Positions 1-12,270 of a stretch of 64,000 bases of DNA are shown in pieces (position 1 is the first letter of the stretch; each line of letters begins with the position of its first letter). Under the pieces are notes generated by a model. It was not told where the DNA came from, made no database searches, and saw only the letters and a program-made list of their open reading frames with translations. Origin of the DNA: Gari tellinella (Eukaryota > Mollusca > Bivalvia > Cardiida > Psammobiidae); NCBI GenBank assembly GCA_922989275.2, contig OV277856.1, positions 101,239,038 through 101,303,037 of the forward strand. The letters run 5' to 3'. Position numbers and translations under genes: made by a program.

Positions 1-36
1 TGATTAGGGTTTACACTTTTTGACATATTATAATAT

Positions 37-105
37 ACGGTGTTCCCTCCCTACAATGGCCTTCGGACAACAATTCCCTCCTTAGACTTACAACAATGTT
101 TCACA
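37..105. mobile_element. Family C MITE, left end fragment
   Basis: TACGGTGTTCCCTCCCTACA and a second TTCCCTCC block precede family A copy 1. Confidence 0.5.
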
Positions 106-125
106 AAACAGTACAATTATGTTTA

Positions 126-371
126 CAGTGGAGAATCTGTTATTCTTTCCCGTTTAAACGCAAACGTACGCAAACGCAAAACACTAAAACATAGAAAAGT
201 ACAACTTTTGGACAATTCTGATAATTCATGTTTATCTTGGTGGCAAACCGTTTGGAGCCTGATCAGACGCCGGGTTACCCGGTGTCTGATCTGGCTTCAA
301 ACTGTTTGCACTGCAAATAATAGTTTTAGCGTAAACGCGTTTATTGGGAAAGAATAACGTGTTCTCCACTG
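126..371 (+). mobile_element. Family A MITE, copy 1 (reference description)
   Basis: A 246-bp element ending CAGTGGAGAA / TTCTCCACTG with TA on both sides, so a Tc1/mariner-type MITE. Orientation is defined by the left arm (GTTTAAACGCAAACGTACGC) against the right arm (TTTAGCGTAAACGCG). The centre is a ~65-bp hairpin: GCAAACAGTTTGGAGCC, TGATCAGACGCCGGGTTAC, then the inverse. It has no coding capacity; open frames reading WWQTVWSLIRRRVTRR on either strand are hairpin translation. Confidence 0.9.
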
Positions 372-414
372 TAAGTCTAAATTTTAGGTAAAATTGCTAT
401 AGTAGTATCTTTAG

Positions 415-602
415 CCATTTGTGCCCACGATGGGACATATGCAAACAGTGTAGCCTCTGATCAGAGGTTACACTGTTTGCTGATAGGAATTTAAATATAA
501 AACAAAATGAAAATGAAAATTTTGACCAGGCGTCCCTTTGATAAAAAATGTACTAATCCAATATATAAACATGGAAGATTCCACTGGGCACAAATGGGTT
601 AA
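415..602. mobile_element. Family H MITE
   Basis: CCATTTGTGCCCACGATGGG on the left and ACTGGGCACAAATGGGTTAA on the right are inverted ends. The stem is AACAGTGTAGCCTCTGATC and its inverse at about 438-482. Confidence 0.72.
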
Positions 603-724
603 TGAGCGTCAAACAGTTTTAAACCTAATCAGACGCCGCGTTGAGTAACTTGCGTGTCGTCTGATCAGGATAAAAACTGTTTACATATAACCATTGTACT
701 TGGAGTAAGGCAGTGAATAGGTTT
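599..724. mobile_element. Short family B MITE
   Basis: Begins TTAA at 599 right after a family H end and contains the GATCAGACGCCGCG hairpin. It ends in the AAGGCAGTGAA..GGTTTA terminus seen in other short B copies. Confidence 0.6.
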
Positions 725-734
725 ACCTTTTCTC

Positions 735-805
735 CCTATTACAACTGCCTCCGAATAACACGCAAAATCTCCGACTGGGTGTTGTTGTAGAGAGGGTGCA
801 ATGTA
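735..805. mobile_element. Family C MITE, right end fragment
   Basis: TCCCTATTACAACTGCC and GTTGTTGTAGAGAGGGTGCA remain. The left part is replaced by a short family B copy. Confidence 0.6.
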
Positions 806-821
806 TTGCAAACCACAAATA

Positions 822-1068
822 CAGTGGAGAATCTGTTATTCTTTCCCGTTTAAACGCAAACGTACGCAAACGCAAAGCACTAAAACGTAGAAAAGAACAA
901 CTTTTGGACAATTCTGATAATTCTTGTTTATCTTGGTGGCAAACAGTTTGGAGCCTGATCAGACGCCGGATCACCCGGCGTCTGATCTGGCTCCAAACTG
1001 TTTGCACTGCAAATAATAGTTTTAGCGTAAACGCGTTTATTGGGAAAGAATAACAGATTCTCCACTTG
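822..1068 (+). mobile_element. Family A MITE, copy 2
   Basis: Full-length plus-orientation copy. The right end has one extra T (CCACTTG). It sits beside the right half of a family C element ending near 805. Confidence 0.88.
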
Positions 1069-1141
1069 TAAGCACCAACTGAGCTAGATTTATTTCGTAA
1101 TTATAATTGTCTATTCGCACTTTCAGGGGTCAGTAGATTAA

Positions 1142-1387
1142 TTAACTCTTTTACTGCCAAACGGCGCCAAATAGCGTCTTTGTAAACAGTTAAGAGCAGA
1201 TCAGACGCCGAGTAACGCGGCAGTTAATCAAGATTCAAACTGTATGACACTCATATCAATATTTCTTCATTCTAAAAAGCCTTAAATCTGACTTGAAAAA
1301 TATTGCAGACGACACTATCAATGTTGAGGGTGTTTTGGCGGTGAGATGTTTAAAACAGACGATAAAACTTGGCTTTGAAAGAGTTAA
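1142..1387. mobile_element. Family B MITE
   Basis: TTAA at both ends with left terminus TTAACTCTTTTACTGCC. The hairpin AGATCAGACGCCGAGTAACG is decayed on the right arm. Typical B features follow it (ATATTTCTTCATTC, then GCAGACGACACTATC). Confidence 0.7.
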
Positions 1388-2676
1388 AGTACGTCAAACA
1401 AGTCCACCTTGACGCACGGACCCAAACTGTTCATAATCGTAAACTAAGCTCGCCTGCAGTGGAGATAGCAAATTTAAATCCATTTAAATAAAACGTAAAC
1501 AAATGCAATTAAATGTTGAAAATTACAGACTCTTGAACATATTTACGATTCATTTACATCCAATCTGCCTCAAAACTGTTGGCAATGGACATACATTGTA
1601 AATTGCGGATTTCTTTATTTAGATGTGTATTGGGGACAAAGGAAATGTCTAGACGAAGCAAGGCAATTACTGTAGTGGAATGAAAATGAATTCCCTGACC
1701 CTGTCCCGGATTGTCTAAGCCATGTCATAAAAATGTAGCATGAAAGTGGGGTCGTCGACTCACACTCAGGGGTAGAACTAAATATTTCTCGGCAAACACT
1801 TGGTAACACATATAAAGAATACAAGTAATGTATTTATACAAGTTATGTTTATTTTAGTCTCACATTTCTTTTTTGTAGCGAAGAACTGACTTGATTCGGC
1901 TCGTTTATCCTTTATGGAATTACCATTTTATTAGCCCTTCAGTGATAATGTTTCAAAACATTAGAGTTTGCAAATAGTTAGGACCCTTATCACATGAAAA
2001 GTAACTCGATATTTGGTCAGAAAACAAAACAAACGATTATTGCCTTATGTAAAAGTGTAAACAAAAGAAATTTGATGACGAGTAAAACCACCGTCTTTTA
2101 ATGTTAAAAGCTAAGGGACTGACGGAATGCCATTGTTAGTGTTAGAACTAACTGTAATCCTAACCCTTTTATGTTATCAATATATACATACAGATGAAAG
2201 CATCAAATAACAAGACTGGTATTTGTATGTATTTATTGATAAAAACTAATTTTGTAACAGACTAGTACAAATAGTTTACCATCAAAGCTACGTGTATATC
2301 AAATGCTTTGGTGGTAAACTATTTGTACAACATGTTATCAAAATAGTGTTTTTGCTTTTTCTAAGAGTAAGGCAAATCTAACTAATTCTTTTTAGACAGT
2401 TCCATACAAAAGCTCTGAAGGCAAATCGAAGAGATAAGTTATAAAGTAACTATTTTCATGGTATGATGTAGCTGTTATATAAATGAAATAACGGGACGCC
2501 GTCCCTGCTGTATATTTTTAAATCACACATAAATAGATTTCTATTTTTCTAAATTCATATTCTGCACAAGACTAAGTACCAATATTCACCATCAAATATA
2601 AAAATACAAGATATTGCACAACCCTGTCCGATTCATCAGTGCAGTGCTGCAGCTTGCTACAGCAAAGGCAAATTTA
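1388..2676. other. Anonymous AT-rich sequence
   Basis: Apart from the stem-loop at 2265-2328, no gene, RNA or repeat end is recognised. Confidence 0.5.
2265..2328. repeat. 24-bp arm stem-loop
   Basis: GTACAAATAGTTTACCATCA.. and its inverse with one mismatch around a 16-nt loop. Confidence 0.75.
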
Positions 2677-2933
2677 CAGTGGAGCATGTGTTATTCTTTC
2701 CCAATAAACGCGTTTACGCTAAAACTATTATTTGCAGTGCAAACAGTTTGGAGCCAGATCAGACGCCGGGTAACCCGGCGTCTGATCAGGCTCCAAACTG
2801 TTTGCCAACAAGATAAACAAGAATTATCAGAATTGTCCAAAAGTTGTTCTTTTCTACGTTTTAGTGCTTTGCGTTTGCGTACGTTTGCGTTTAAACGGGA
2901 AAGAATAACAGATTCCCCCACTGTAATACCAAG
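2677..2933 (-). mobile_element. Family A MITE, copy 3
   Basis: Full-length minus-orientation copy, TA flanked. The ends carry small changes (GGAGCATGTG on the left, CCCCCACTG on the right). Confidence 0.88.
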
Positions 2934-3245
2934 CATGTCACATTTATACATCTCAAAGTTTAGCTTTTGGCTGATATAGTGATGGAACTGTTTCCCTTTG
3001 TACGGAGCAAATTTTGTTTCTTGACCCATATCAGCTAGAGAAACCAAATGATGTGTTTGAGTACATCTAAGTGTGACGTTCTGTCTCGTATAAGTTGACA
3101 TTGACCGTGACATTTGACCGCTATAGTATAGAAGAAGAAAAAGCTACATGTAGTTCGGAGTACATTTCCTATACAAAACCAGCTAGTCGACTGGGTCGCG
3201 GAGAAACAAGTAAAAATCACTGTGGCCTCTACCTTGAATTTTGAT

Positions 3246-4230
3246 CTAAATTATAAAACGAGAGGCCCATGGGCCATATTTCGCTCACCTGAGAATAGCT
3301 GACAAAATGGAGATCATGATCTATATCCTGGGCGGGGTCATTTTTTGCCCTATAGGGGCCACAATTCGTTCAATCTTGATTGAGGCCATTTGGATCATGC
3401 TATGTGACAAATATCTAAGCTCAGAGTACTAGGGTTTTCAGCTAGAATATTTTTTAAGTTTCCATTGAAAAAATCTATTTTTAGCTTCGGTGACCTCGAT
3501 ATGCAATAAACTGGACCGAACCATTTGAACAAACTATGTAAAGGACAATAAGAGGTGTCACCATGCCAAATATCAAAGCTGTTGCCATATTAGTTTCAGA
3601 GGAGAAGACATTGGAAAATTCACTATATAACTCTTTTTAAAACTGTGACCCCGAGGCGGGGCCAATTTTGACCCCAGGGGCAAAATTTGAACAAATTTGA
3701 TGGAGGACCTGCACATGTAGATGATGCTATGTGCCAAATATCTAAGCTTTGGCCCTCGTAGTTTTTACGAGAATAATTTTAAAGTTTTTTATTGAAAAAA
3801 TATATATTTAGCTCCTGTGACCTAGATATGCAACAGACCGGAATGATTTGAAACAAATACGTAATGGACATCTAGAAGTGTCACCATGCCAAATATCACA
3901 GATCTGGCCACATCAGTTTCAGAGCAGAAGATGTTTAAAAAATTCACTATAAAACACAATGTGACCCTCAGGGCGGAGCAAATTTTACCAAGGGGCATTA
4001 TTTAAACAAGTTTGATAGAGGACCTATAGGTGATGCTGTGTGCAAAATATCTAAGCTCTGAAGTTTTTGACAAGAAGAATTTTTAAGATTTCCTTATTTT
4101 TTCACTTTGGTTGCCATGGCAATCAGAGTTCTGCATTGTTTTTAATTCTTTGAATCAATTTGAAAGAGCTTGACCCAAGGAATATTTCTGTAAAGTTTGG
4201 TTGAAATTTGTCGTTCGGTATAGGAGGAGA
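3246..4230. repeat. Invertebrate dispersed repeat with ~310-325 bp internal units
   Basis: Starts GAGGCCCATGGGCCATATTT, then units marked by ATGCT-TGTG-CAAATATCTAAGC at about 3398, 3724 and 4033, with TGTCACCATGCCAAATATCA inside each. Ends near AAGTTTGGTTGAAATTTG. Widespread in mollusc genomes; origin not resolved here. Confidence 0.7.
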
Positions 4231-4299
4231 TGTCATTTGAAGCAATTGTTAACGACGACCAACGACGGACGACGACGGACACCGTTTGTATTGTGTATA

Positions 4300-4650
4300 G
4301 TGCTCCCTCCCTCTAACGGTACTCCCAACAACGACTCTTCCTACAACGACCATTGTCTCGGTTTCCCGAACAAGATATGTATATCCAACTGTTTCTTGGC
4401 TGCATTGTCGCAAGCTTAAAATTGTCGTCTGATGTTTTTCCCAAAATTGCGTAATGAACTTTTTGACAGAAAAAATCTTAATGACGTGTGACAAACAGCT
4501 TGAATCCAGATCAGACGACGCGTTACGCGGCGTCTGATTTTGGTTCAAGCTGTTTGCAAATGTAAGCCAATGTCCCTCCTTATAACGACTCCATCCGAAC
4601 AACGCACACAATTTTTGTCTCCGATCGGGTGTCGTTGTAGAGAGGGAGCG
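4300..4650. mobile_element. Family C MITE (reference description)
   Basis: Left end AGTGCTCCCTCC, right end GTTGTAGAGAGGGAGCG; the subterminal blocks are CTACAACGAC-like repeats. The central hairpin (4492-4560) is AACAGCTTGAATCCAGATC, then AGACGACGCGTTACG, then the inverse, the same design as family B. A TA-type target is likely from the flanks. Confidence 0.75.
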
Positions 4651-4943
4651 TATATTCCATGAACACTTAAGCTAGGGATATCGCATGTGGTGTGTGAGTA
4701 CACACCTATTGTCTGGGCTTTTTTCAAAATTCAGTTTTAATCATTTAAAATTAAGACAAAAAATTGATGAACAAACTGTTTGAAACCTACCACTCGGAAA
4801 ATAATCTAGATCCAAATGTTCGCACTTTATTTGTGCTAAGGAATCAGATGGAACATTATGCCTACTAAATACTCCTGGCAGAATCTTATTCGAAATAAAT
4901 GCGTCTGCAATTCTATTTTGTTGAAGCATAGCTAAACCTCTTA

Positions 4944-5184
4944 CAGTGGAGATTCTGTTATTCTTTCCCGTTTAAACGCAAACGTACGCAAACGCACTAA
5001 AACATAGAAAAGGACAATTTTTCGTCAATTTTGACTATTCATGTTGATCTGAGTGGCAAACAGTTTGGAGCCTGATCAGACGCCGGGTTACCCGGCGTCT
5101 GATCTGGCTCCAAACTTTTTGCAATGGAAAAAATAGTTTTAGCGTAAACACGTTTATTGGGAAAGAATAACGTTTTCTCCACTG
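4944..5184 (+). mobile_element. Family A MITE, copy 4
   Basis: Full-length, somewhat diverged in the left arm; ends and TA flanks intact. Confidence 0.88.
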
Positions 5185-5282
5185 TAAATATTGACGTAAT
5201 TAATACACAAAGCACGGCCACGGGCAATGTTTAACCCTGTTCAATTCAAAATAAATAGCACATGCTTGTCAGTGAGACTAAT

Positions 5283-5621
5283 TTAACCCTCAGCTTGCAG
5301 GTAACGACTTCACCAGATTTTCAAACAGTTTGAATCCAGATCAGATGTGCTGTTACTCGGCGTCTGATCTGGATACAAAGTGTTTGACACTCAGGTTTCT
5401 TCACTTCAAAACTGAATAGATCTTAATTTGAAAAACTTTGTAGATGACAAGTTCAAAGCTGTTACTATAATAGTGTCTCTTCTGATACACGGTGTTTAGA
5501 GGGCATGCCACATGTATCCGCATTCGACACTGTTTGGATTCTGTGTTTCTCGGCGTCTGATTTGGATCCGAGCTGTTTTCAAATGTCTAGACTATTTTGT
5601 TTTCCACTTTGAAAGGGTTAA
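5283..5621. mobile_element. Two nested or adjacent family B MITE copies
   Basis: Left TTAA at 5283, a first hairpin at about 5328-5392, a second half-hairpin at about 5540-5585 and a GAAAGGGTTAA right end at 5621. Confidence 0.6.
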
Positions 5622-6181
5622 TCATCATTTGTATCTAATTATGTGAGCTCAACCAGCCATGCTAGTTCAGGTTTAGACTATAATATAGCTTTATGGCCTT
5701 TCATTTGTCTTCCAACGTTCCGTTTGGAATCCTTAATACATAATAAAGATTCGAAATAAAAACAAACAAGTCTGATACGTAATAAACAATTAATTACCGT
5801 CTGCGATCCATTCACTTTCACAAGGTCAAAATTTTAAAACGAAACAAAAACAAACATCGCTGTAGTAGTTTTAAGATCGCCCATGTATATTTGCTAAACC
5901 ATTTAGGAAACGAAAAGAGATGTCATCCAATAGTTTTAATAAATTTAACTATATTTCTGCAGTGAGAAAGGATAAAGAATCAGATCTCTTTTTCGACAAT
6001 TCAGGTGTTAAAACAATAAAAGTTAAATGGTAAGCATTATGTACTCGTCAGTAGACAAACTCAGTTTCAAGTAGAAGCTACAAATAACAAATGATTGTCT
6101 GAAAAGAGGTAAGTTTGAAAATTTTACATTAGACAACTGTACTGTATAGACATACCTCGAGGTCGTGGAAAATTGGGGTTA
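5622..6181. other. Anonymous AT-rich sequence
   Basis: Nothing recognised between a family B end and family A copy 5. Confidence 0.5.
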
Positions 6182-6427
6182 CAGTGGAGAAAACGTTATT
6201 CTTTCCCAATAAACGCGTTTACGCTAAAACTATTATTTGCAGTGCAAACAGTTTGGAGCCAGATCAGACGCCGGGTAACCCGGCGTCTGATCAGGCTCCA
6301 AACTGTTTGCCACCAAGATAAACATGAATTATCAGAAATGTCCAAAAAGTGTCCTTTTCTATGTTTTAGTGCAATGCGTTTGCGTACGTTTGCGTTTAAA
6401 CGGGAAAGAATAACAGATTCTCCACTG
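6182..6427 (-). mobile_element. Family A MITE, copy 5
   Basis: Full-length 246-bp minus-orientation copy with perfect ends and central hairpin. Confidence 0.9.
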
Positions 6428-7417
6428 TACATTTTTCCGTTTAAAGTAATTTAAATTTCATATGTGTGTTGTGATCGCAAACCTTCTATACACATACATT
6501 ATTAAACTGTGAGGTGGTAACAATTCTAACATTAACATACATTCAACGATAGACTTTTTTAAAAATACGAAATTGTCCCACTGTACCAACTTATTCGACT
6601 CTCAACCATAAATAGAAATGAACCGTGCTATGAGAAAACCTGTCTTATAACATTTTAAACAGTGTAGATCAAAGACGCGGCGGCTTGCCTCGATTTTCAC
6701 TGTTCGACACCCACGTGTATCTAAAGCATTTTATGTAACTATATTATATATGGTATTGGGTATTGTAGACCAAACTCAGATACAAAGCCTCGGATGACAA
6801 CGGAGCTTGGTATGTACAATGTTGCAATGCCACAAGGCAGTGTCTGTCATGTCACGGCTCATTAAGGTAAAGGTAAAGGCTTTGTTTATTAAAGTGTCAC
6901 CCCTATTGAAAGAAATAATAATAGAAATGTTTACTATCTCACACACTTTGTCATTGTTTCCTTATATACAAGTGTCGTCTGCTTGCTATGAATTTGTCGT
7001 CTGTCAGACTATGTCGGTTGCATAAAATGTCTGAAAATATCCCAAGAGTGCCAAACAGTGAGGACCCGGAAGAGAAGTCGCGCATCGCTGCATTTCATCT
7101 TGATCAAACTGTTCGGTTTGCAACAGTAATTACACATTCTTCAGTAATGTGCGGAAGGTTTGTGATTGGTGTTTGTTAATACTTTTTATTATCTTTGAAC
7201 TTGCTTTTTTCTTGGTAATGGAAGGGGCTTTTGGGAATTTTGTTTCACTAAAAACACATTGCAATGAGTTTGGAACAGTTTGAATTCTGACTAGACGCTT
7301 AGTAACTGTTGATATGGACCAAGCGTGTTTTCAATGCCATTCATCTTAGGATAAGACAAGACACTGGTTGTAACCGGTTGACCCTGTTTTACACTTATTC
7401 ATTTGTTTTGGGTAGTT
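6428..7417. other. Anonymous AT-rich sequence
   Basis: Only a trace of a family B hairpin (GGAACAGTTTGAATTCTGAC) at about 7270-7330. Confidence 0.5.
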
Positions 7418-7759
7418 CAGTGTTCCCTCTCTACAACAAAACTCAATGGGAGACAAATAGTGTGTGTTGTTCAGAGGGAGTCGTTATAGGGAGGGAAACT
7501 GGCTTACATTTGCATACAGCTTGAATCCAGATCAGACGCCGCGTAAAGCGGCGTCAGATCTGGATCCAAGCTGTTTGTCACTCGCCATTATGTTTTTTCT
7601 GTCAAAATGTCCAATGTGTGACTTTGAGAAACACACCAGACGACAATTTTAAGGGGACGATATTGCAGCCGACAAAAGGTTGGACTAATTGTATTGTTTA
7701 GGGAACAGTGGCATTGAGGGAATCGTTGTTCAGAGGGTCATTGTGGGGAGAGAGTGCTG
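7418..7759. mobile_element. Family C MITE
   Basis: Left CAGTGTTCCCTCTCTACAAC and right GAGAGAGTGCTG, with the AGCTTGAATCCAGATCAGAC hairpin at about 7516-7580. Confidence 0.78.
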
Positions 7760-7850
7760 TACATGTATATCGCTGACGATGACGGCATGATAAATGTTAC
7801 GACAGTTGACAGCTTACAGAATGGTCGAAATAAAGCCACACACATCGACC

Positions 7851-8094
7851 ACTGTGGAGAAAACGTTATTCTTTCGCGTTTAAAAACAAACGAAACGCAA
7901 ACACAAAGCACTAAAAACGTAGAAAAGTACAACTTTTGGACAATTCTGATAATTCATGTTAATCTTTGTGTCAAACAGTTTGGAGCCTGATCAGCCACCA
8001 GGTTACCCGGCGTCTGATCAGGCTCCAAACTGTTTGCATTAGCTCAAATAGTATTAGCGTAAACGCGTTTATAGGGAAATAATTAAGTTTTACG
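7851..8094 (+). mobile_element. Family A MITE, copy 6 (decayed)
   Basis: The left end reads CACTGTGGAGAA; the right terminal repeat is lost after ATAGGGAAATAAT. It lies about 90 bp right of a family C end. Confidence 0.75.
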
Positions 8095-8414
8095 CAATTT
8101 AAGACTTCTGGTTTAGTTTCATCTTGTTCTATTTCATTTCTCTACATTTGTGTCGTAGAACGACCTTACCAGGCCCTGCCAAAGGTACACTGCATATAAT
8201 AAAAAAAATTATTTGCAGATTAAAGCAAATTAAATGTTAAGTATATTTCTACAGTAACATTCAGTTTCATACTCATCAACATTTTAGGAATACGCCTTCC
8301 TTATATACAGACGTGTTATATATGCCATAGTATGTGTAGATCTTCATACTTGGTTTGTAATAATGCATAAACATATATCTATCTTAATATATGACCTATG
8401 TATCAAAATAAGGT

Positions 8415-8647
8415 TTAACCCTTTCACTCTCAAAAACGCCTCAAAGCGGATTTGCAAACAATTTGGATCCTGATCAGACGTCGCGTAACGCGGCATCTAA
8501 TCAGGATCCAAATTGTATGAAACTCGTATCGACATTTTGTCAGTCATACTGCCTTAGATTTACCTTTGAAACGATAATTGAAGATGACGACAATAAAGCG
8601 GTGAAGGGGTAAAATTCTCCCCAATAATTTGTTCATGAAAGGGTTAA
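8415..8647. mobile_element. Family B MITE
   Basis: Left TTAACCCTTTCACTC, hairpin TTTGGATCCTGATCAGACG at about 8460-8520, then GCGGTGAAGGGG, and a right end GAAAGGGTTAA. TTAA on both sides points to piggyBac-type target choice. Confidence 0.78.
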
Positions 8648-8684
8648 ACAAACACAGTGGTGTAATTTAGCTGGTAAGGACTGT

Positions 8685-8915
8685 CATGGTATTGAGTCGT
8701 ATTTCAATCTGTCTTAACACAATTGCGTGTGATTAGCAGGGAACTTCCTCCAGTAATCATGTTTAATCTTTACATTTAATCGTTTAACCGTAGGGAATCC
8801 GTTCTACGGTATAAATTTTGGATTAACTGCGCTCAAATGAGTTCCTTACGGGAGAATGTTCTAACAGAGATAAAGCAATTTCACATCACAGAGCAAGTGA
8901 TAAAACTTCTCAATT
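8685..8915. repeat. Dispersed repeat F, copy 1
   Basis: Shares GTCGTATTTCAA, then GTGATTA-CAGGG, then CGTTTAACCGTAGGG, then CAAATGAGTTCCTTAC in the same order with the copy near 13.8 kb. Confidence 0.7.
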
Positions 8916-8932
8916 CTGTCTCACAAAAACAA

Positions 8933-9078
8933 CAGGCCCAGCGCTTAAAAAGCGTTTGAGTTGAGTCTGAGTGCGTTCTCAATAATTTGATTGGTCAGAT
9001 TTGAGCATAGGCTCAAATCTGACCAATCAAATGCTTGAGAACGATTTCAGACTCAACTCAAACGTTTTATAAGCATGG
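8933..9078. repeat. Foldback hairpin, family I, copy 1
   Basis: Two ~70-nt arms; the inner 40 bp (TTTGATTGGTCAGATTTGAG and inverse) are perfect. Arms extend to GAGTTGAGTCTGA. Confidence 0.85.
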
Positions 9079-9500
9079 ACCCTGATTGTTTTGTTTTTCC
9101 TCGTGTTCAATCTTATCTAAAATAAATTGCGAATCATATCGCTGATATAAGCTTTAAATATAAATTAACAGACAGCTATTTATCTCATCTAAATTAATAC
9201 ATTATAATACCTTCTCTGACACGCTATTGGCCGATATTTTTCAGATTTATTTATCCAGATTAGACGCCGAGTTACTCGACGTCTGATTAGGATAAGACAT
9301 ATTTGCAATATAGAAGAATACGGTTATTCACAAGCAGACACATTTAATGTCAGTGCTATGGTTATTTCATTAGCTTTGACACAATGAAGTTAAAAATAGA
9401 CCTGAACAAGTCTATTTGGAATAAGAGAACATACAAGATCTATATAAACACATTTCAGTCTGTATGTGACTGTCATCAGTATCGGGTGCTCTGATCAGCT

Positions 9501-9621
9501 ACCACACCAAGATAAACATGAATTATCAGAATTGTCAAAACGTTGTATTTTTCTACGTTTTAGTGTTTTGCGTTTGCGTACGTTTGCGTTTAAACGGGAA
9601 AGAATAACAGATACTCCACTG
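9501..9621 (-). mobile_element. Family A MITE, copy 7 (right half only)
   Basis: Starts abruptly after the position where the hairpin would end and runs to a normal CTCCACTG-TA end. Confidence 0.8.
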
Positions 9622-9723
9622 TACCAAGAATGTTGTATATTCGGTTTCAGTACCGTAATGGTTAAGGTTGATGTTCACAACAGGAACTATTCCAATTATC
9701 ATTACTTTCCTTAGTGTTGTGTT

Positions 9724-9926
9724 AGTTATTTGCGCCCAGTGGATTTATATATTGAATAAATCCATTTTTACCTAAGGATTGCCTGGTCTAAATTATCATT
9801 TTAGTTTTGTTTCATATTGAAAATTCTATCAGCAAACTCTGATCAGACGCCGCATCATCCGGCGTCTGATCAGTCTACACTATTGTCTATGTCCCATTTA
9901 TGGGACGCCAGGCACAAATGGGTTAA
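9724..9926. mobile_element. Family H MITE with a family B-like hairpin
   Basis: TTATTTGCGCCCAGTGG left and GGCACAAATGGGTTAA right. The centre carries TCTGATCAGACGCCGCATCA and inverse instead of the usual H stem, so end and core types are mixed. Confidence 0.7.
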
Positions 9927-10364
9927 TATGGTTCCACTTCGAAATTGTTTAATTGTTTTCTCAGCACCTCTAGTATATTATTTCCTTTACACATATATTG
10001 TACAACCTATTAACGTAATGAATGGTAAGAGAACACAGTTGTTTTGCGATTTGATAGGTGCATATACATTATATGTTGAACATGTAATGTGAAATGTATA
10101 GTGTTAAATGGTGATTATAGTCTCTTATAATTCTTTAAAGAATGGCATGGTTAACATCTTATGATATGAAATGTGATACAATGTATATATGTATATGAAA
10201 TGTAACCATGATGAGACTCAAATTAAGATTTAATTCTATACATGTCCCTGTCCCCTGCCATAAGTTCGTCTGCTTTGAAATTATCATCTAATTTATAATC
10301 GAGCAATTTTGGAAAAACGTCGATACGAGTGTAAAATAGAGGTGCTACATATGATGCGGCTGTC

Positions 10365-10490
10365 ATCTCTCCGTTTTTTCCGAAATTTTCGGATTCTTAT
10401 CCCTAGCAGAAAGTAGCTTAAAGCAGGCTGAGCGCATTCTGCTTTACTTTCAACCTGCTTTTAGTAACGCGCTTGAAAAATATAAAACTT
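10365..10490. mobile_element. Family E MITE, core
   Basis: GCTTAAAGCAGGCTGAGCGC and an approximate inverse ACTTTCAACCTGCTTTTAG; ends unclear. Confidence 0.6.
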
Positions 10491-10750
10491 GGAATTCTTA
10501 GGATTTTACATGATCAAGTTATGGCAGCCCTGTAAAAATGTCCATGTCTTATTTGGATCTATTTTATTCGCAAATGGTTCTTTCAAAGGACCTATAATGG
10601 AAGGTGTCAAAACATGACTTACATATATCACATTCCTGTAATTTACCTAGAAAAGGATGTAAATTATACTTACACGATGTTTGTTTCCCTTGATAATACA
10701 TTGACATGTTGACTTATTACTCTGATCAGTCGACACAAATAAAGCTTTTA

Positions 10751-10996
10751 CGGTGGAGAATCTGTTATTCTTTCCCGTTTAAACGCAAACCTACGCAAAC
10801 GCAAAACACTAAAACGTAGAAAAGTACAACTTTTGGACAATTCTGAGAATTCATGTTTATCTTGGTGGCAAACAGTTTGGAGCCTGATCAGACACCGGGT
10901 TACCCGGCGTCTGATCTGGCTCCAAACTGTTAGCACTGCAAATAATAGTTTTAGCGTAAACGCGTTTATTGGGAAAGAATAACGTTTTCTCCACTG
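10751..10996 (+). mobile_element. Family A MITE, copy 8
   Basis: Full-length, left end CGGTGGAGAA with one change, TA flanked. Confidence 0.88.
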
Positions 10997-11299
10997 TATC
11001 ATGCCGTTCAATCGCATGCTTAAACCCTTGACTGCCTTATAGCCCGAGTATAACAGTTAATTGAAAACAGTTTGGATCCTAATCAGACGCCATGTCATCC
11101 CCGTGCTGAGGATTATTTATGTAAAAAGCGTTCAGTTGACATTTTAAATACATTAAGCTTGAATGAATGTCACATGTGAATAGAACAAGCTTAAACTCAT
11201 TTACTTGTACCCCTGAAGCTATAAATCGACAATTCCAGTTTCATATTAAGTCCGGTTCATTTCTAAATATTTAGAGTTGATTTAAGCAATATATTGCCG

Positions 11300-11366
11300 A
11301 ATGACAAACAGTGTAGACCCTGATCAGATGCCTTTTTGGGAGCCTTCTGATTTTGCTCTACACAGA
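11300..11366. repeat. Family H hairpin core
   Basis: ACAAACAGTGTAGACCCTGA and an inverse ending at 11366, directly beside family A copy 9. Confidence 0.6.
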
Positions 11367-11368
11367 TA

Positions 11369-11624
11369 CAGTGGAGAATCTGTTATTCTTTCCCAATAAA
11401 CGCGTTTACGCTAAAACTATTATTTGCAGTGCAAACAGTTTGGAGCCAGATCAGACACCGGGTAACCCGGCGTCTGATCAGGCTCCAAACTGTTTGCCAC
11501 CAAGATAAACATGAATTATCAGAATTGTCCAAAAGTTGTACTTTTCTACGTTTTAGTGTTTTGCGTTTGCGTACGTTTGCGTACGTTTGCGTTTAAACGG
11601 GAAAGAATAACAGATTCTCCACTG
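11369..11624 (-). mobile_element. Family A MITE, copy 9 (expanded arm)
   Basis: Full-length but 10 bp longer: the GTACGTTTGC unit in the GTTTAAACG arm is present one extra time. Confidence 0.9.
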
Positions 11625-11670
11625 TACACTATTTGTAACGGACGAGTATACTTCCTAGGATCCTATGACT

Positions 11671-11903
11671 TTACTTTTTCGGCGCCAACTTATTTGGTAG
11701 ATTTTCCCCTTCATCTCTTTTGTGTCGTCTACTTCAATATTGTTGTCTGCAAACACGATTCATAGTTAGATTTAAGATTGAATGACTAGAAATAGAAATA
11801 CCATTGTCAAACAGTTTGGATGCTGATCATAGGGTGCGTTACGCCCAGGATTTAAACTGTTTGCAAAGTCGACTTTATGCGACATCGGCGCCAAAAGGGT
11901 TAA
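11671..11903. mobile_element. Family B MITE
   Basis: TTTTCGGCGCC left part and CGGCGCCAAAAGGGTTAA right end, with an AACAGTTTGGATGCTGATCA half-hairpin between. Confidence 0.65.
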
Positions 11904-12212
11904 GTTATATATAGTCGGTATAAATATGTGGGTTATCGAACATAGGCAAAAACTAGATGTGAGATAAAGAACATTTACACATTCTTTCTCAAATTATTCG
12001 TATGTCTACCCAAAATAGAAATAAAATTATTTATCGTCTCACAAGTTTGTTATTATTTCCGTCGTAGACTTTGTATAAAAACTAGTAATCGTTGTCTTTT
12101 AATTCGTTTTTATTTTCTTTGTGTTTGCTATTTTTCTGGGTAATGTAATATTTCGTGAAGCGTCATTAAAATACAACGTCTAGACGGATGTTCTCAAACC
12201 AATTACACTATA

Positions 12213-12270
12213 CTGTCAAAACTCGATACTTTGAACTCGCTTTAGTTCAAACATACCCATATTTCAAAGT
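12213..12270. mobile_element. Family G MITE, left end
   Basis: CTGTCAAAACTCGATACTTT start followed by CATACCCATATTTCAAAGTT. It leads directly into the 200-bp duplication. Confidence 0.55.
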
